The notes under the pieces are model-generated. The model did not search any database. It was not told where the DNA came from and saw only the letters and a list, made by a program, of their open reading frames with translations. Positions 7,249-15,147 of a DNA stretch of 16,665 nt are shown one piece after another. The translations under genes were made by a program, and so were the position numbers. Source of the stretch: JBGPBY01 sp041481485 (lineage in GTDB: Bacteria > Acidobacteriota > Terriglobia > 20CM-2-55-15). Numbering within the stretch: position 1 is the first letter of the stretch; every line of letters begins with the position of its first letter. The stretch lies in the NCBI GenBank assembly GCA_041481485.1, contig JBGPBY010000115.1, positions 1 to 16,665 of the forward strand, read 5' to 3'.

Positions 7249-8463
7249 ATGTCTAAAACAAAACGATTACTCGCAGTATCGGGATTCGCGGCCGCGGTCG
7301 TGGGTCTCTCGGTGGGGCTTCTCGGAGTTGCACCGCGTTCAGTGGTTCGCGCTGCAGACGTCAAGGTTGCCGATCCGACATCCGTGGTCATGATCGTCAA
7401 TCGCGATTCCAACGATATCGCCTTCATGGATATCAAGACCAAGAAACTCGTCGGCCGGACGTTTCTCGGAAACAACGTAAACCCGCATATGGTGATGATG
7501 TCGCCGGACGGCCGTTACGTGGTGACCGGCGGAACGCGCGCGAACAAGGCCTTCATCATCGATTCGCACACGCTGGAACTGGTGAAGGTGATTCCCGTCG
7601 ATATAGCTCCGGAGCATCTGGCGTTTTCTCCGGACAGCCGCTGGTACTATCAGGGCAATCCGGAAGGCGACAACATTTCAGTAATTGACATGCAATCGCT
7701 GACGAAAATCAAAACGATTCCCGGACTGGTGGAACCGCTCAACGTGACGTTCACCGCGGATGGATCCAAGGCATACGTCGGAAATTACGGTGCTCACTGG
7801 GTCGGTGTGATCGATGTGCGCCGCCATGAACTCGCCAAGAAGATTCAAATCGCTGCGCCGCCATCAGTTGCCAAGCTGGACCCCGGTCGTTATTTCAAAG
7901 AGATTCACGGCATCAACATCGCGATGCCGACTCCGGACGGACGCTATCTCTATGCCGCCGATGGCGACCTGGGAGTCGTCGGCGTGATTGACACGCGCGA
8001 AGACAAGATCGTTGCGACGATCCAGGTCGGCAAGGATCCCTGGCGCGTGTACATGGGACACGACGGCAAGTACGCCATTGTTCCCAACAACGGAGATGAA
8101 ACCATTTCCATCATCGATGTGAAGGCGAACAAAGTTGCGGCAACTCTCGAAGCCGGTCCCAATATGACTGGCGTGAACTTCGCGGCTGGAAAAGCATTCG
8201 TGATCAGCTCCAGCAGCGGGTTTGTCTATGTGTATAATATGTCGTCGCTCCGCCCCGCGGGCCGTATCAAACTTGGCACAAACATTCAGCTCGAAACCGC
8301 CACAACCGATACCGCAGACCAGAAAATCTATCTCGCGGAATCGACAACGAACGAGGTCGTCATTATCGATGCCCGAACGGAAGCAGTCGAGCGAGTGGGC
8401 AATGTCGGTTTGTTCCCGTGGGGAACGCACATCATGGACAGCAAGGACAACTACTGTCACTGA
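7249..8463 (+). CDS. Secreted YVTN/YncE-type beta-propeller protein
   Basis: 404 aa from ATG 7249, chosen because GGAGG at 7236-7240 lies 8 nt upstream and a signal peptide follows at once (KTKRLLAVSGFAAAVVGLSVGLLGVAP, cleavage near VRAAD). The frame is open further upstream (to 7033), but that part overlaps the porin. At least six or seven propeller blades are visible, each with a VxVID-type strand: NDIAFMDIKT, KAFIIDSHT, NISVIDMQS, WVGVIDVRR, VVGVIDTRE, TISIIDVKA and EVVIIDART. Strands such as PDGRYLYAADG complete the blades. No heme-binding CxxCH is present. The protein ends in DNYCH, so its only cysteine is next to a terminal His. Family members are periplasmic and often lie beside redox or metal genes; molecular function is unknown. 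The gene is followed by a palindrome and the RND adaptor. Confidence 0.85.
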   Translation: MSKTKRLLAVSGFAAAVVGLSVGLLGVAPRSVVRAADVKVADPTSVVMIVNRDSNDIAFMDIKTKKLVGRTFLGNNVNPHMVMMSPDGRYVVTGGTRANKAFIIDSHTLELVKVIPVDIAPEHLAFSPDSRWYYQGNPEGDNISVIDMQSLTKIKTIPGLVEPLNVTFTADGSKAYVGNYGAHWVGVIDVRRHELAKKIQIAAPPSVAKLDPGRYFKEIHGINIAMPTPDGRYLYAADGDLGVVGVIDTREDKIVATIQVGKDPWRVYMGHDGKYAIVPNNGDETISIIDVKANKVAATLEAGPNMTGVNFAAGKAFVISSSSGFVYVYNMSSLRPAGRIKLGTNIQLETATTDTADQKIYLAESTTNEVVIIDARTEAVERVGNVGLFPWGTHIMDSKDNYCH

Positions 8464-8484
8464 TGGGTCGTGCGGCAATTTGAA

Positions 8485-8525
8485 TTCCCCTGTAGGCGCG
8501 GTCTATGACCGCGCCTAAAGGGGAA
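8485..8525. repeat. 41-bp near-perfect palindrome, REP-like element or terminator
   Basis: Arms of 19 nt (8485-8503 and 8507-8525) are reverse complements with one mismatch, around the loop TAT. The core is TAGGCGCGGTC-TAT-GACCGCGCCTA, with flanking TTCCCC and GGGGAA. It begins 22 bp after the propeller stop codon and ends 22 bp before the adaptor start. The strong stem would stop or attenuate transcription or protect the upstream mRNA end. The symmetric sequence without a T-tract suits a dispersed REP/MITE-like palindrome better than an ordinary terminator. I recall this core recurring in environmental bacterial genomes, but this cannot be tested here. Confidence 0.8.
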
Positions 8526-8547
8526 ATATGTTCAGGTCGTATCCGTC

Positions 8548-9213
8548 TTGAAAACAACATCACTTTTTCTCCTTCTTACCGTTCTCTCTCTTACTCCTCT
8601 AAAAGCTCAAAATATTCGTGAACGGATGCGCCTCGAGCCGCGCGGCACCAAGGTCACCGGCGGACAGGCGGCAGATCTCACTCTGACACTCAGCACCGTC
8701 GCAAAACGTTCAATCCAGCAAATCGTCCGAACGGGTGGGACGATCGACAAGACTCACAAAGTCGTTACCGCGGCGGTGGCCAATCCAGAAGGAAGTCTGA
8801 TTGCCGTCGGTCAGCGCGTGCGAAGCTTTCCCCCCGAGTCGAAGTCGTCGATGTATCAGGCCAGAGTCACCCGGGTGACTTCCCGGGGCGGCAAGAGCAT
8901 CGTGAAAGCGACTCTTTCCGGTGTGGGAGTGGAAGGCCGCATCAACTATGTGATGGAAATCACGGTCGAGCGCGGCGAGTTTCTGTGCATTCCGAGCGAG
9001 GCCATTATCGAGGAAGGGGATCACCGCGTGGTTTATGTCCAGGGGAAAGATGGAAGCTATGCTCCTCGAAAGGTCGAAACCGGAATCCAGGGTGAACTGT
9101 ACACTCAGGTTGTCGGCGGCTTGTCCGATGGAGAACAGGTGGTGACTTTCGGCAGTTTCTTCATCGACTCGGAATACAAGTTGAAGCTATCCGATCAGGA
9201 GCCGGGTCACTAG
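8548..9213 (+). CDS. Short CusB/HlyD-like RND periplasmic adaptor
   Basis: 221 aa, starting at TTG 8548. No ATG in frame gives a signal peptide, whereas TTG yields KTTSLFLLLTVLSLTPLKAQ. The ATG at 8626 would remove the signal. The C-terminal 100 residues match the membrane-proximal end of CusB-type adaptors (CIPSEAIIEEGDHRVVYVQGKDGSYAPRKVETG, GLSDGEQVVTFGSFFIDSEYKLKL). Residues about 55-135 look like adaptor beta-barrel strands (QIVRTGGTIDKTHKVV, GSLIAVGQRVRSF). Typical adaptors have about 350-450 aa with a lipoyl domain and a long alpha-hairpin that reaches the outer-membrane factor; there is no room for these here and no heptad helix is visible. The stop is 3 bp before the permease ATG, so the two are co-expressed. 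I infer that it docks on the CusA-like trimer, but how it would reach the outer membrane is unclear. Confidence 0.75.
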   Translation: MKTTSLFLLLTVLSLTPLKAQNIRERMRLEPRGTKVTGGQAADLTLTLSTVAKRSIQQIVRTGGTIDKTHKVVTAAVANPEGSLIAVGQRVRSFPPESKSSMYQARVTRVTSRGGKSIVKATLSGVGVEGRINYVMEITVERGEFLCIPSEAIIEEGDHRVVYVQGKDGSYAPRKVETGIQGELYTQVVGGLSDGEQVVTFGSFFIDSEYKLKLSDQEPGH

Positions 9214-9216
9214 CTC

Positions 9217-12200
9217 ATGCTCACGCGTGTTATTCGGACGATCGTCCGATTTCGATTCGCGGCTCTCCTTTTTGTTTTGCTTGGCGCCGGTCTCAGTATC
9301 TACGCCATATTTCGATCGCCGCTCGATGCAATTCCGGACATTTCCGATCCTCAAATCGTCGTCTATGTAAAGTGGCAACGCAGCCCTCAGCTGATCGAGT
9401 CGGAAGTGACCGAACCTCTGGTACGAGCTCTCGTGGGATCTTCCAACATCCAGTCGATTCGCGGAACGTCCCACATGGGCTACTCCTTTATTTACGTCAT
9501 TCTCGACGAAGCGGCAGACCGCGATCGGGTGCAACAGCTCGTGCTGGACCGCATCAGCACCATTCGTCCCCAATTGCCGGCGGACGCCAGCATCAGTCTT
9601 GGTCCCAATGCAAGCAGCATGGGATGGATTTACCAATATGCACTCGTCGATCACGAAGGAACGCACGACCTGCGGGAATTACGGCTTCTGAATGAAAGCC
9701 AGATTAAACCCGCCCTGCAAACCGTTCCCGGCGTGGCGGAATTGGCTTCGGTCGGAGGTCTGGAGGAGCAATACCAGGTCAAAATCTATCCGCCATTGCT
9801 GGAAAATGTGGGAGTTTCCCTGCGGCAAGTCATAACAGCGCTGCAGAGCGTGTTTCAGGAGACAGGCGGACGCACGATCGAAGTGACGAATCGGGAATAT
9901 CAGCTGCGCGGTGTCGTCAACAACAACGATATCGACAAGCTGGAATATCTCGTTGTTGGACGCAACAAACAACAGAAGCCGATTTTCCTGAAAGATGTCG
10001 GCTACATTCAGGTCGGATATGACCTGCGCCGGAGTACGGTGGATCTCGACGGCGGCGGCGAAGTCGTGGGCGGCATCGCGATTATGGAACAGAACCAGAA
10101 CGTGCTGGCCGTCACGCGGTCGCTCGATCACAAGCTGGCGGAAATTCGCGCCGGGCTCCCGAAGGGCGTGGACATCCAGTCTGCCTACGATCGCTCGGCC
10201 TGGATTTGGCGGACTCTGAAAGAGTTCTTTGGAACGCTCGTCACAGAACTCGTGGTCCTTATTCTTGTGACGGCGCTGTTTCTGGGAAACCTGAGAACGT
10301 CCCTCGGCCCGATCTCGATTCTTCTATTGAGCACACTGTTTACCGCGCTGCCGTTATTCGCGATGGGACAAACGATTAATCTCTTTTCACTTGCCGGCCT
10401 GTGTATCGCAATTGGTGAAATCGCCGATGCCACGATTGTCCATGTCGAGAATTGCGCGGCAGAGTTGTCGATCCACAAGAAATTGAGCACGCTCGAGCGG
10501 CGTGAAATTGTTATTCACTCGATCACAAATCTTGCCAAGCCGCTGACGTTTTCACTGCTGATCATTCTGGCCTCGTTTCTGCCGGTGTTTTTCCTCGAGG
10601 ATCGCGAAGCACGTCTGTTCGATCCGCTCGCCTACAGCAAGACGTTCGCGATGGGATTCTCCACACTGTTTACGCTTTTCCTGCTGCCGATCGTCACCGT
10701 TTGGATTTTCGAACGGGACGTGAAACCCAGACCATTTCGCTATCGGCGTCCGCTGGCGCTTGCGGGTATTGTGCTGTTGATCTATGGAGTCTGGCGATTC
10801 CGGGACACGGCGCGCGAATTCCTGCCGGAAATCATTGAGTTGGGAATCGTGTTGATTCCGGTTGTCATTCTTTGGATCGTCAGAAAGCGTTCCGGAGTAC
10901 CGCATGACTATCAGGACAGCAAACCGGTCCGGATTTACCGGGAGGCGCTTACATTTACCATTCGACACCGTTACGCGTTTACTACTGCAGGATTGTTGAC
11001 TCTGATTCCCGGCGCCATACTGCTGCACAACTTTCAAAGAGATTTTCTTCCGGAAACGGATGAGGGAACGATTCTTTACATGCCAACGACTCTTCCAGGG
11101 CTTCCCACGCGCGAAGCCGGATGGGTGATTCAGCAGATGGATAAGAAACTGAAAGCGATTCCAGAGGTGGAACGCGTCTTCGGCAAACTGGGCCGGGCAG
11201 ACACCTCAACGGACCCTGCACCGATCAGCATGGTGGAAACCACGATTCAATTAAAGCCCAGGTCGGAATGGCGGAAGGGAATGACCAAAGACCAGCTGCG
11301 CACGGAAATGAACGCCGCGATGAATATCATCGGATACAGTAACAGCTGGAACCAGCCTATCAGCGCGCGCGTGTTGATGCAAAGTACCGGCATTCAGTCG
11401 CCCGTGGGTATCAAGGTGAAAGGTCCGGACGTTGCTGTAATCGAAGATCTTTCGAAGCAGATCGAAAAGCTCCTTGGCGACTTTCCCGGCACGGTTCAGG
11501 TAATTGCCGAACGAATTTCAGAAGGTTACTACATTGATGTTCACAACGATCTGGAACGCATGGCGCAGCAAGGCGTCACTGTCGACGAAGCGATGGATAC
11601 AGTGCGGTACGCGATCGGCGGAGACAACATTCTGGCGATCAAACGTGCCAATGGGGCGACAGTTCCTCTCAGCGTTCAATATTCGCCTGAATATATTGAT
11701 ACGGTTGAAAAGGTCAAGAACGCTCCAGTCGCAACGGGGGACGGCCGTTCGATTTCAATTGGAAATGTAGCGGACGTTTCGATCCGCAAGCTGCCGGAAA
11801 TGATTCGCAATGACAACGGTCAGCTTGCCGGGTACGTATACGTCAGCCTGGGAAACGTGACCGCTTCCGACTATGTCGCGAAGGCAAAGACCTACCTTTC
11901 CGCCAATCTGCAATTGCCCACGGGATACTCCCTGGAATGGACTGGACTCTATCAATACACCGAAGCCGCCCGAAGCCGGCTGCGCATCATCGTGCCGGTC
12001 ACGCTGCTGATTATTTTCGCGTTACTCATTGTTGCGTTTCGATCCGTGGGAGAGAGTCTGTTGATCATGCTGTCGGTACCATTCGCGATGGTGGGCGGCG
12101 TATTTCTGCAGTGGAAATTGGGATACTCCATGACGACGGCCGTCATGGTGGGGTACATCTCTCTGTTCGCCATTGCCGTGCAGACGGGCATCATCATGGT

Positions 12201-12531
12201 GGTTTTCATTCGAGATGCGCTGGCCCACAGGAAAGAGAATGAATCCTATATCGACGCGGTAATCCATGGGTCCACGCAACGCCTGCGTCCCAAACTGATG
12301 ACCGTCGCAGCTGTCATATTTTCATTGGTGCCGATCGCGCTCTCGACCCGTTCGGGAATGGACATTCTGAAACCGATCGCTGCACCGAGCATCGGAGGCA
12401 TGGTGACATCGACGCTTCACGTGCTGTTCATGACGCCATGCCTGTTCGTGATTGTCGAGGACATCCGGCATTCCGCGCGGTTCAAACGGTGGACGCAAAT
12501 GCTCGGCGGCCTTACTCGGCGTTCAGACTGA
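9217..12531 (+). CDS. cusA: CusA-type heavy-metal efflux RND permease
   Basis: 1104 aa. The N-terminal TM1 is followed by the family signature DAIPDISDPQIVVYVKW; two periplasmic porter/docking loops and two TM bundles follow. The Cu(I)/Ag(I) methionines of E. coli CusA (M573, M623, M672) align with M622, M672 and M721 here, in the contexts EGTILYMPTT, DPAPISMVETTIQLKP and ARVLMQSTGIQSP. Relay residues matching E567, D617, E625 and R669 are also kept (E616, D666, E674, R718), while K678 is replaced by Q727. In the membrane, D405 matches D404 (GEIADATIVHVEN) and K984 matches K1026 (LRPKLMTV), but E939 appears as Q989 (AVQTG). Relative to CusA there is about 50 aa extra between TM6 and TM7 with two hydrophobic segments (512-528 and 539-555). 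The inferred role is proton-driven export of monovalent Cu/Ag from periplasm or cytoplasm. It is translated directly after the adaptor, and its 3' end overlaps the convergent lipoprotein gene by 20 bp. Confidence 0.93.
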   Translation: MLTRVIRTIVRFRFAALLFVLLGAGLSIYAIFRSPLDAIPDISDPQIVVYVKWQRSPQLIESEVTEPLVRALVGSSNIQSIRGTSHMGYSFIYVILDEAADRDRVQQLVLDRISTIRPQLPADASISLGPNASSMGWIYQYALVDHEGTHDLRELRLLNESQIKPALQTVPGVAELASVGGLEEQYQVKIYPPLLENVGVSLRQVITALQSVFQETGGRTIEVTNREYQLRGVVNNNDIDKLEYLVVGRNKQQKPIFLKDVGYIQVGYDLRRSTVDLDGGGEVVGGIAIMEQNQNVLAVTRSLDHKLAEIRAGLPKGVDIQSAYDRSAWIWRTLKEFFGTLVTELVVLILVTALFLGNLRTSLGPISILLLSTLFTALPLFAMGQTINLFSLAGLCIAIGEIADATIVHVENCAAELSIHKKLSTLERREIVIHSITNLAKPLTFSLLIILASFLPVFFLEDREARLFDPLAYSKTFAMGFSTLFTLFLLPIVTVWIFERDVKPRPFRYRRPLALAGIVLLIYGVWRFRDTAREFLPEIIELGIVLIPVVILWIVRKRSGVPHDYQDSKPVRIYREALTFTIRHRYAFTTAGLLTLIPGAILLHNFQRDFLPETDEGTILYMPTTLPGLPTREAGWVIQQMDKKLKAIPEVERVFGKLGRADTSTDPAPISMVETTIQLKPRSEWRKGMTKDQLRTEMNAAMNIIGYSNSWNQPISARVLMQSTGIQSPVGIKVKGPDVAVIEDLSKQIEKLLGDFPGTVQVIAERISEGYYIDVHNDLERMAQQGVTVDEAMDTVRYAIGGDNILAIKRANGATVPLSVQYSPEYIDTVEKVKNAPVATGDGRSISIGNVADVSIRKLPEMIRNDNGQLAGYVYVSLGNVTASDYVAKAKTYLSANLQLPTGYSLEWTGLYQYTEAARSRLRIIVPVTLLIIFALLIVAFRSVGESLLIMLSVPFAMVGGVFLQWKLGYSMTTAVMVGYISLFAIAVQTGIIMVVFIRDALAHRKENESYIDAVIHGSTQRLRPKLMTVAAVIFSLVPIALSTRSGMDILKPIAAPSIGGMVTSTLHVLFMTPCLFVIVEDIRHSARFKRWTQMLGGLTRRSD

Positions 12532-12931
12532 AACGAATGTTCTGGTTGTCCCCAAACCGCACGTTCACCTTCCAAAGCCCCCCCATGGTCAGACTTCCTT
12601 TGACGTCATAGCGGCCGGGAGTACTGGTCGGTGTTACTTCTGCTCCGCCCATCATCGGAGCCATACCGGACATTTCCATGACAGGAGAAACTTCAACCTT
12701 GCCGACATCGGCGAGTTGGTTATCGGCAGACTTGCGGAATTCCAGAGTGAAACTGCTGGAACCATGTTTCAACGTGCCCGTATCGCTCAGGATGGTCACG
12801 GTATAGTCGCCGGCGCGCTGCTGCTGCACCTGCTTGAGATTGGCAGGATCGGATTTGCAACCGAAGAGTACCAGGAGTGATACTGCGGCTGTGAGCCATG
12901 CGAATCGTTTTGGCATTCGAACGTGCACCAT
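12512..12931 (-). CDS. Met-rich FixH/YtkA-like lipoprotein
   Basis: 139 aa from the ATG at 12929-12931. This start has GAGG about 9 nt upstream on the coding strand and gives a compact lipoprotein signal: RMPKRFAWLTAAVSLLVLFGC, with lipobox LFGC and C25 as the lipidated residue. The frame is open upstream to an ATG at 12997, which would add 22 polar residues before the signal and is less likely. The mature part is a small beta-sandwich of the FixH/YtkA type (DYTVTILSDTGTLKHGSSSFTLEFR, GRYDVKGSLTMGGLWKVNVRF). A Met-rich loop, MEMSGMAPMM (85-94), could bind Cu(I). Its 3' end overlaps that of cusA on the opposite strand. It may be a periplasmic copper carrier serving the pump; this is inferred from the Met cluster and position. 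Confidence 0.75.
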   Translation of the reverse strand: MVHVRMPKRFAWLTAAVSLLVLFGCKSDPANLKQVQQQRAGDYTVTILSDTGTLKHGSSSFTLEFRKSADNQLADVGKVEVSPVMEMSGMAPMMGGAEVTPTSTPGRYDVKGSLTMGGLWKVNVRFGDNQNIRFSLNAE

Positions 12932-13088
12932 CGTGAGCCTCGTCTGGCGGTCAGGATTTGTCCGGCAATGTGAAGTGTAACTCGTTTTCGGATCCATGCA
13001 TGAGACGCAAGAATGGAGGGACGTTCGGAAATGGGAACGTTGATGGAGCTATTCGACGGGACTTGAACCATTCCATACTACAACGTTA

Positions 13089-14087
13089 ATGGCACAAGGC
13101 TACGTTCACAACATGGATCCTGTAATTGCGGACATTGGCGGTGTGCATCTGTGGTGGTACGGTCTTGGGTTCGCGCTGGGCTTTCTCGAAATCCATCTGT
13201 ATCTGCTGCGCAACCATAAAAGGCTGGGCATTTCGCGATACGAAACCTGGACGCTTTCGACGCTCATTGCGATCGGTGTGCTCATGGGGGGCCGCGCCGT
13301 CCAGGTCGCGTTCGACGAGTGGCCATTCTATCGGGAGCATCCCGGGTTCATTCCGGCGCTGTGGCTTGGAGGAATGGCCACGCATGGCCTGCTTATCGGC
13401 GGGGCGGCAGCAATCGCGTTTTACACCGTCGTTTGGAAGAAACCGTTTCTCGCGCTCGCCGACACACTGGCGGTGCCTGCAGCGTTTCTAATGGCGATGG
13501 GTCGCGTTGGCAATTTCATTGACGGACAGATCGTCGGTTCTGTCACCGACGTGTGGTGGGCCGTCCAGTTTCCGTATGCTGAAGGATTACGCCATCCTGT
13601 GGTCCTTTACGACGGAGCGAAGAACCTGCTGTTGATGTTCTTTCTTCTCCACGTTCGGAAATTCAATCCGACGCCTGGAGCCGTCGCCGCTCGGTTCGTC
13701 TTCTGGTATGCATTCCCGAGGATCTTCATCGACTTGTATCGCGACTATCCAACGCACCGTCTTGCGCTCGGCACAGGACAAACGTTGAATCTCGTAATGG
13801 CGGCCATTGGCGTTGTGCTGCTGGTTCGGTCGCGGCTTCGTCGTCAGGGGCGCTTGAAATTCGTCGCTCGGGCGCCAGTGCCGCTTGCGGCCCAGGACGA
13901 TGTTCCTTCGCGCTGGCCGCAGCGCGCTGTATTCGTGTGTCTGCTTGCATTTAGCCTGACGATCGCCAGCAACTGGACTCAGGACATTCCGGTTCGTTAT
14001 GGCAGGCGTCATGCCGGTTTAGTCCACTCGCGCCTTTACCCCGCGATCGATTGGGCGCCACCTGCTGCAACGCCCGCTTCGCGCTAA
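13089..14087 (+). CDS. lgt: Prolipoprotein diacylglyceryl transferase (Lgt), divergent copy
   Basis: 332 aa, multi-pass membrane protein. Lgt transfers diacylglycerol from phosphatidylglycerol to the lipobox cysteine. Signature GRVGNFIDGQIVG spans 138-150, with R139, N142 and G150 matching E. coli R143, N146 and G154. Y24 (WWYGL) matches Y26, H99 (GGMATHG) matches H103, and R211 (FPRIFIDLYR) matches R239. Two acidic positions differ: E151 is Q147 and E243 is D215. After the usual fold there is a C-terminal extension of about 70 aa with an extra hydrophobic segment (AVFVCLLAFSLTIA). Length is above the usual 260-290 aa. The start may be ATG 13089 or ATG 13113; neither has a strong RBS. The gene is divergent from the lipoprotein gene. 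It may be a second, specialised Lgt and not the housekeeping one. Confidence 0.88.
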   Translation: MAQGYVHNMDPVIADIGGVHLWWYGLGFALGFLEIHLYLLRNHKRLGISRYETWTLSTLIAIGVLMGGRAVQVAFDEWPFYREHPGFIPALWLGGMATHGLLIGGAAAIAFYTVVWKKPFLALADTLAVPAAFLMAMGRVGNFIDGQIVGSVTDVWWAVQFPYAEGLRHPVVLYDGAKNLLLMFFLLHVRKFNPTPGAVAARFVFWYAFPRIFIDLYRDYPTHRLALGTGQTLNLVMAAIGVVLLVRSRLRRQGRLKFVARAPVPLAAQDDVPSRWPQRAVFVCLLAFSLTIASNWTQDIPVRYGRRHAGLVHSRLYPAIDWAPPAATPASR

Positions 14088-14094
14088 AAGGCCA

Positions 14095-14823
14095 CTACTT
14101 TGAACCAGAAAGAAGAGCCGGCAAGCCGGTGATGAGGCTCCGGCGGCCCTCGGTGGAGATCGGCTTGTCGCCCAGATAGACGTCGAACAGCGCCCAGCAG
14201 AGCGCGGGCGATTGGATTTCGGGTTTCAACTGAGTATTGACTACCGTGTTTAGACGCCCGTCAGGACTGCAGGAAAAGATGAACTCTGAGCCGCGCCTCA
14301 GTTCGCGTAAGTTGAAGGAGCTGCGAAACCGTTCGAGCGCGGCCGGACCTTCTGTCTGGTTTCGTTCCTTTGCCGCCCATGCCACACGTGGTTTCAGCGC
14401 ATCGTCGAATGCGTTCCCGATGGCTTCTCCGGTAATGTCGCGCGTCATAACCAGACGCATCGTCATCGGAAAATGCATCTCCAGCAGACGTTGAAAGAAC
14501 GTCCGGTCGAGCGCGTCAGCGGGCCTGCCCACAAACTGGGCGAGGTCCGCGCGCGCCGCGCCGGGGTCGACGTAAAAACCGTATGCGTAGACTTTCACTT
14601 TGAAAATTGTTCGTTCCCGAGTGGCGGTGCCGATCAACTGATGCGGCACGCTGCCCCCAGGAGGCGTCAACGTGACGGGAAACGCGACGCCGTTCTGCCG
14701 GTCGACGATCGTCACTTGAGCTGCAAGCTGAGCCCAAAAGGGGCTGATATGGAAGCCGAGCGCCACAACGCAAAGCAGCAGTCGGCGGCCAGAATACTTC
14801 GCGAACCCTGCTGGTTTCATCAT
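14095..14823 (-). CDS. Exported chalcone-isomerase-like protein
   Basis: 242 aa. Signal peptide at residues 1 to about 36 (RRLLLCVVALGFHISPFWAQLAAQ). The mature start QVTIVDRQNGVAFPVTL leads into the family core LIGTATRERTIFKVKVYAYGFYVDP, matching the bacterial chalcone isomerase-like domain (Chalcone_3 type): beta-strands around a conserved Arg, followed by RTFFQRLLEMHFPMTMRLVMTRDITGEAIGNAFDDAL. Bacterial members are periplasmic and probably bind fatty acids or other lipids; catalytic flavonoid activity is not expected. The gene is convergent with lgt, with only 7 bp between the stops. The start is the first of two adjacent ATGs (14821-14823); no good RBS precedes it. Confidence 0.85.
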   Translation of the reverse strand: MMKPAGFAKYSGRRLLLCVVALGFHISPFWAQLAAQVTIVDRQNGVAFPVTLTPPGGSVPHQLIGTATRERTIFKVKVYAYGFYVDPGAARADLAQFVGRPADALDRTFFQRLLEMHFPMTMRLVMTRDITGEAIGNAFDDALKPRVAWAAKERNQTEGPAALERFRSSFNLRELRRGSEFIFSCSPDGRLNTVVNTQLKPEIQSPALCWALFDVYLGDKPISTEGRRSLITGLPALLSGSK

Positions 14824-15147
14824 TTATTGATTACAGCGATTGTTGAGCAATCGATGGCTCATTTTGACGATCATGGCTAACTCACTCGCACTTGCTTTGT
14901 CTCGAATCTACCGACTCCGTGATGCTCATACCAATGATACTCAAAACTCGCTCCGGCGACTTCGAACTGTGGACTGCTCTTCTTTACCCACATAAAAAGG
15001 GAGGCCCCTGGCTCCGCCGAGAGTTCAAACCGGAATCTCCATCACAAATACTTCGAGTCGCAGTAAGATTGCCCATCACACCAATCGACGGTTCAGTCAC
15101 AGGTCGTTATTCGGAAGACCCCTGGTTGTGGCTATTGGGAGGAATCG
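14824..15147. other. 324-bp intergenic region between divergent genes
   Basis: No convincing gene. A plus-strand frame open from 14892 runs into the membrane-protein gene out of phase and has no recognisable features. A short hairpin (CGATTG 14837-14842, CAATCG 14848-14853, 5-nt loop) lies just upstream of the minus-strand chalcone-isomerase-like gene and may be an operator. The promoters of both flanking genes must lie here, but I could not pick out clear -35/-10 pairs. Confidence 0.5.

Noticed and set aside
12452..12880. 142-codon plus-strand frame opposite the Met-rich lipoprotein
   Set aside because: It is antisense to a gene with signal peptide and lipobox and has no features of its own.
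13050..13115. Possible minus-strand tRNA: GGGACTTGAACC resembles the complement of a T-loop
   Set aside because: The T-stem pairs at only three of five positions, and no anticodon arm, D-arm or matching acceptor stem is found.
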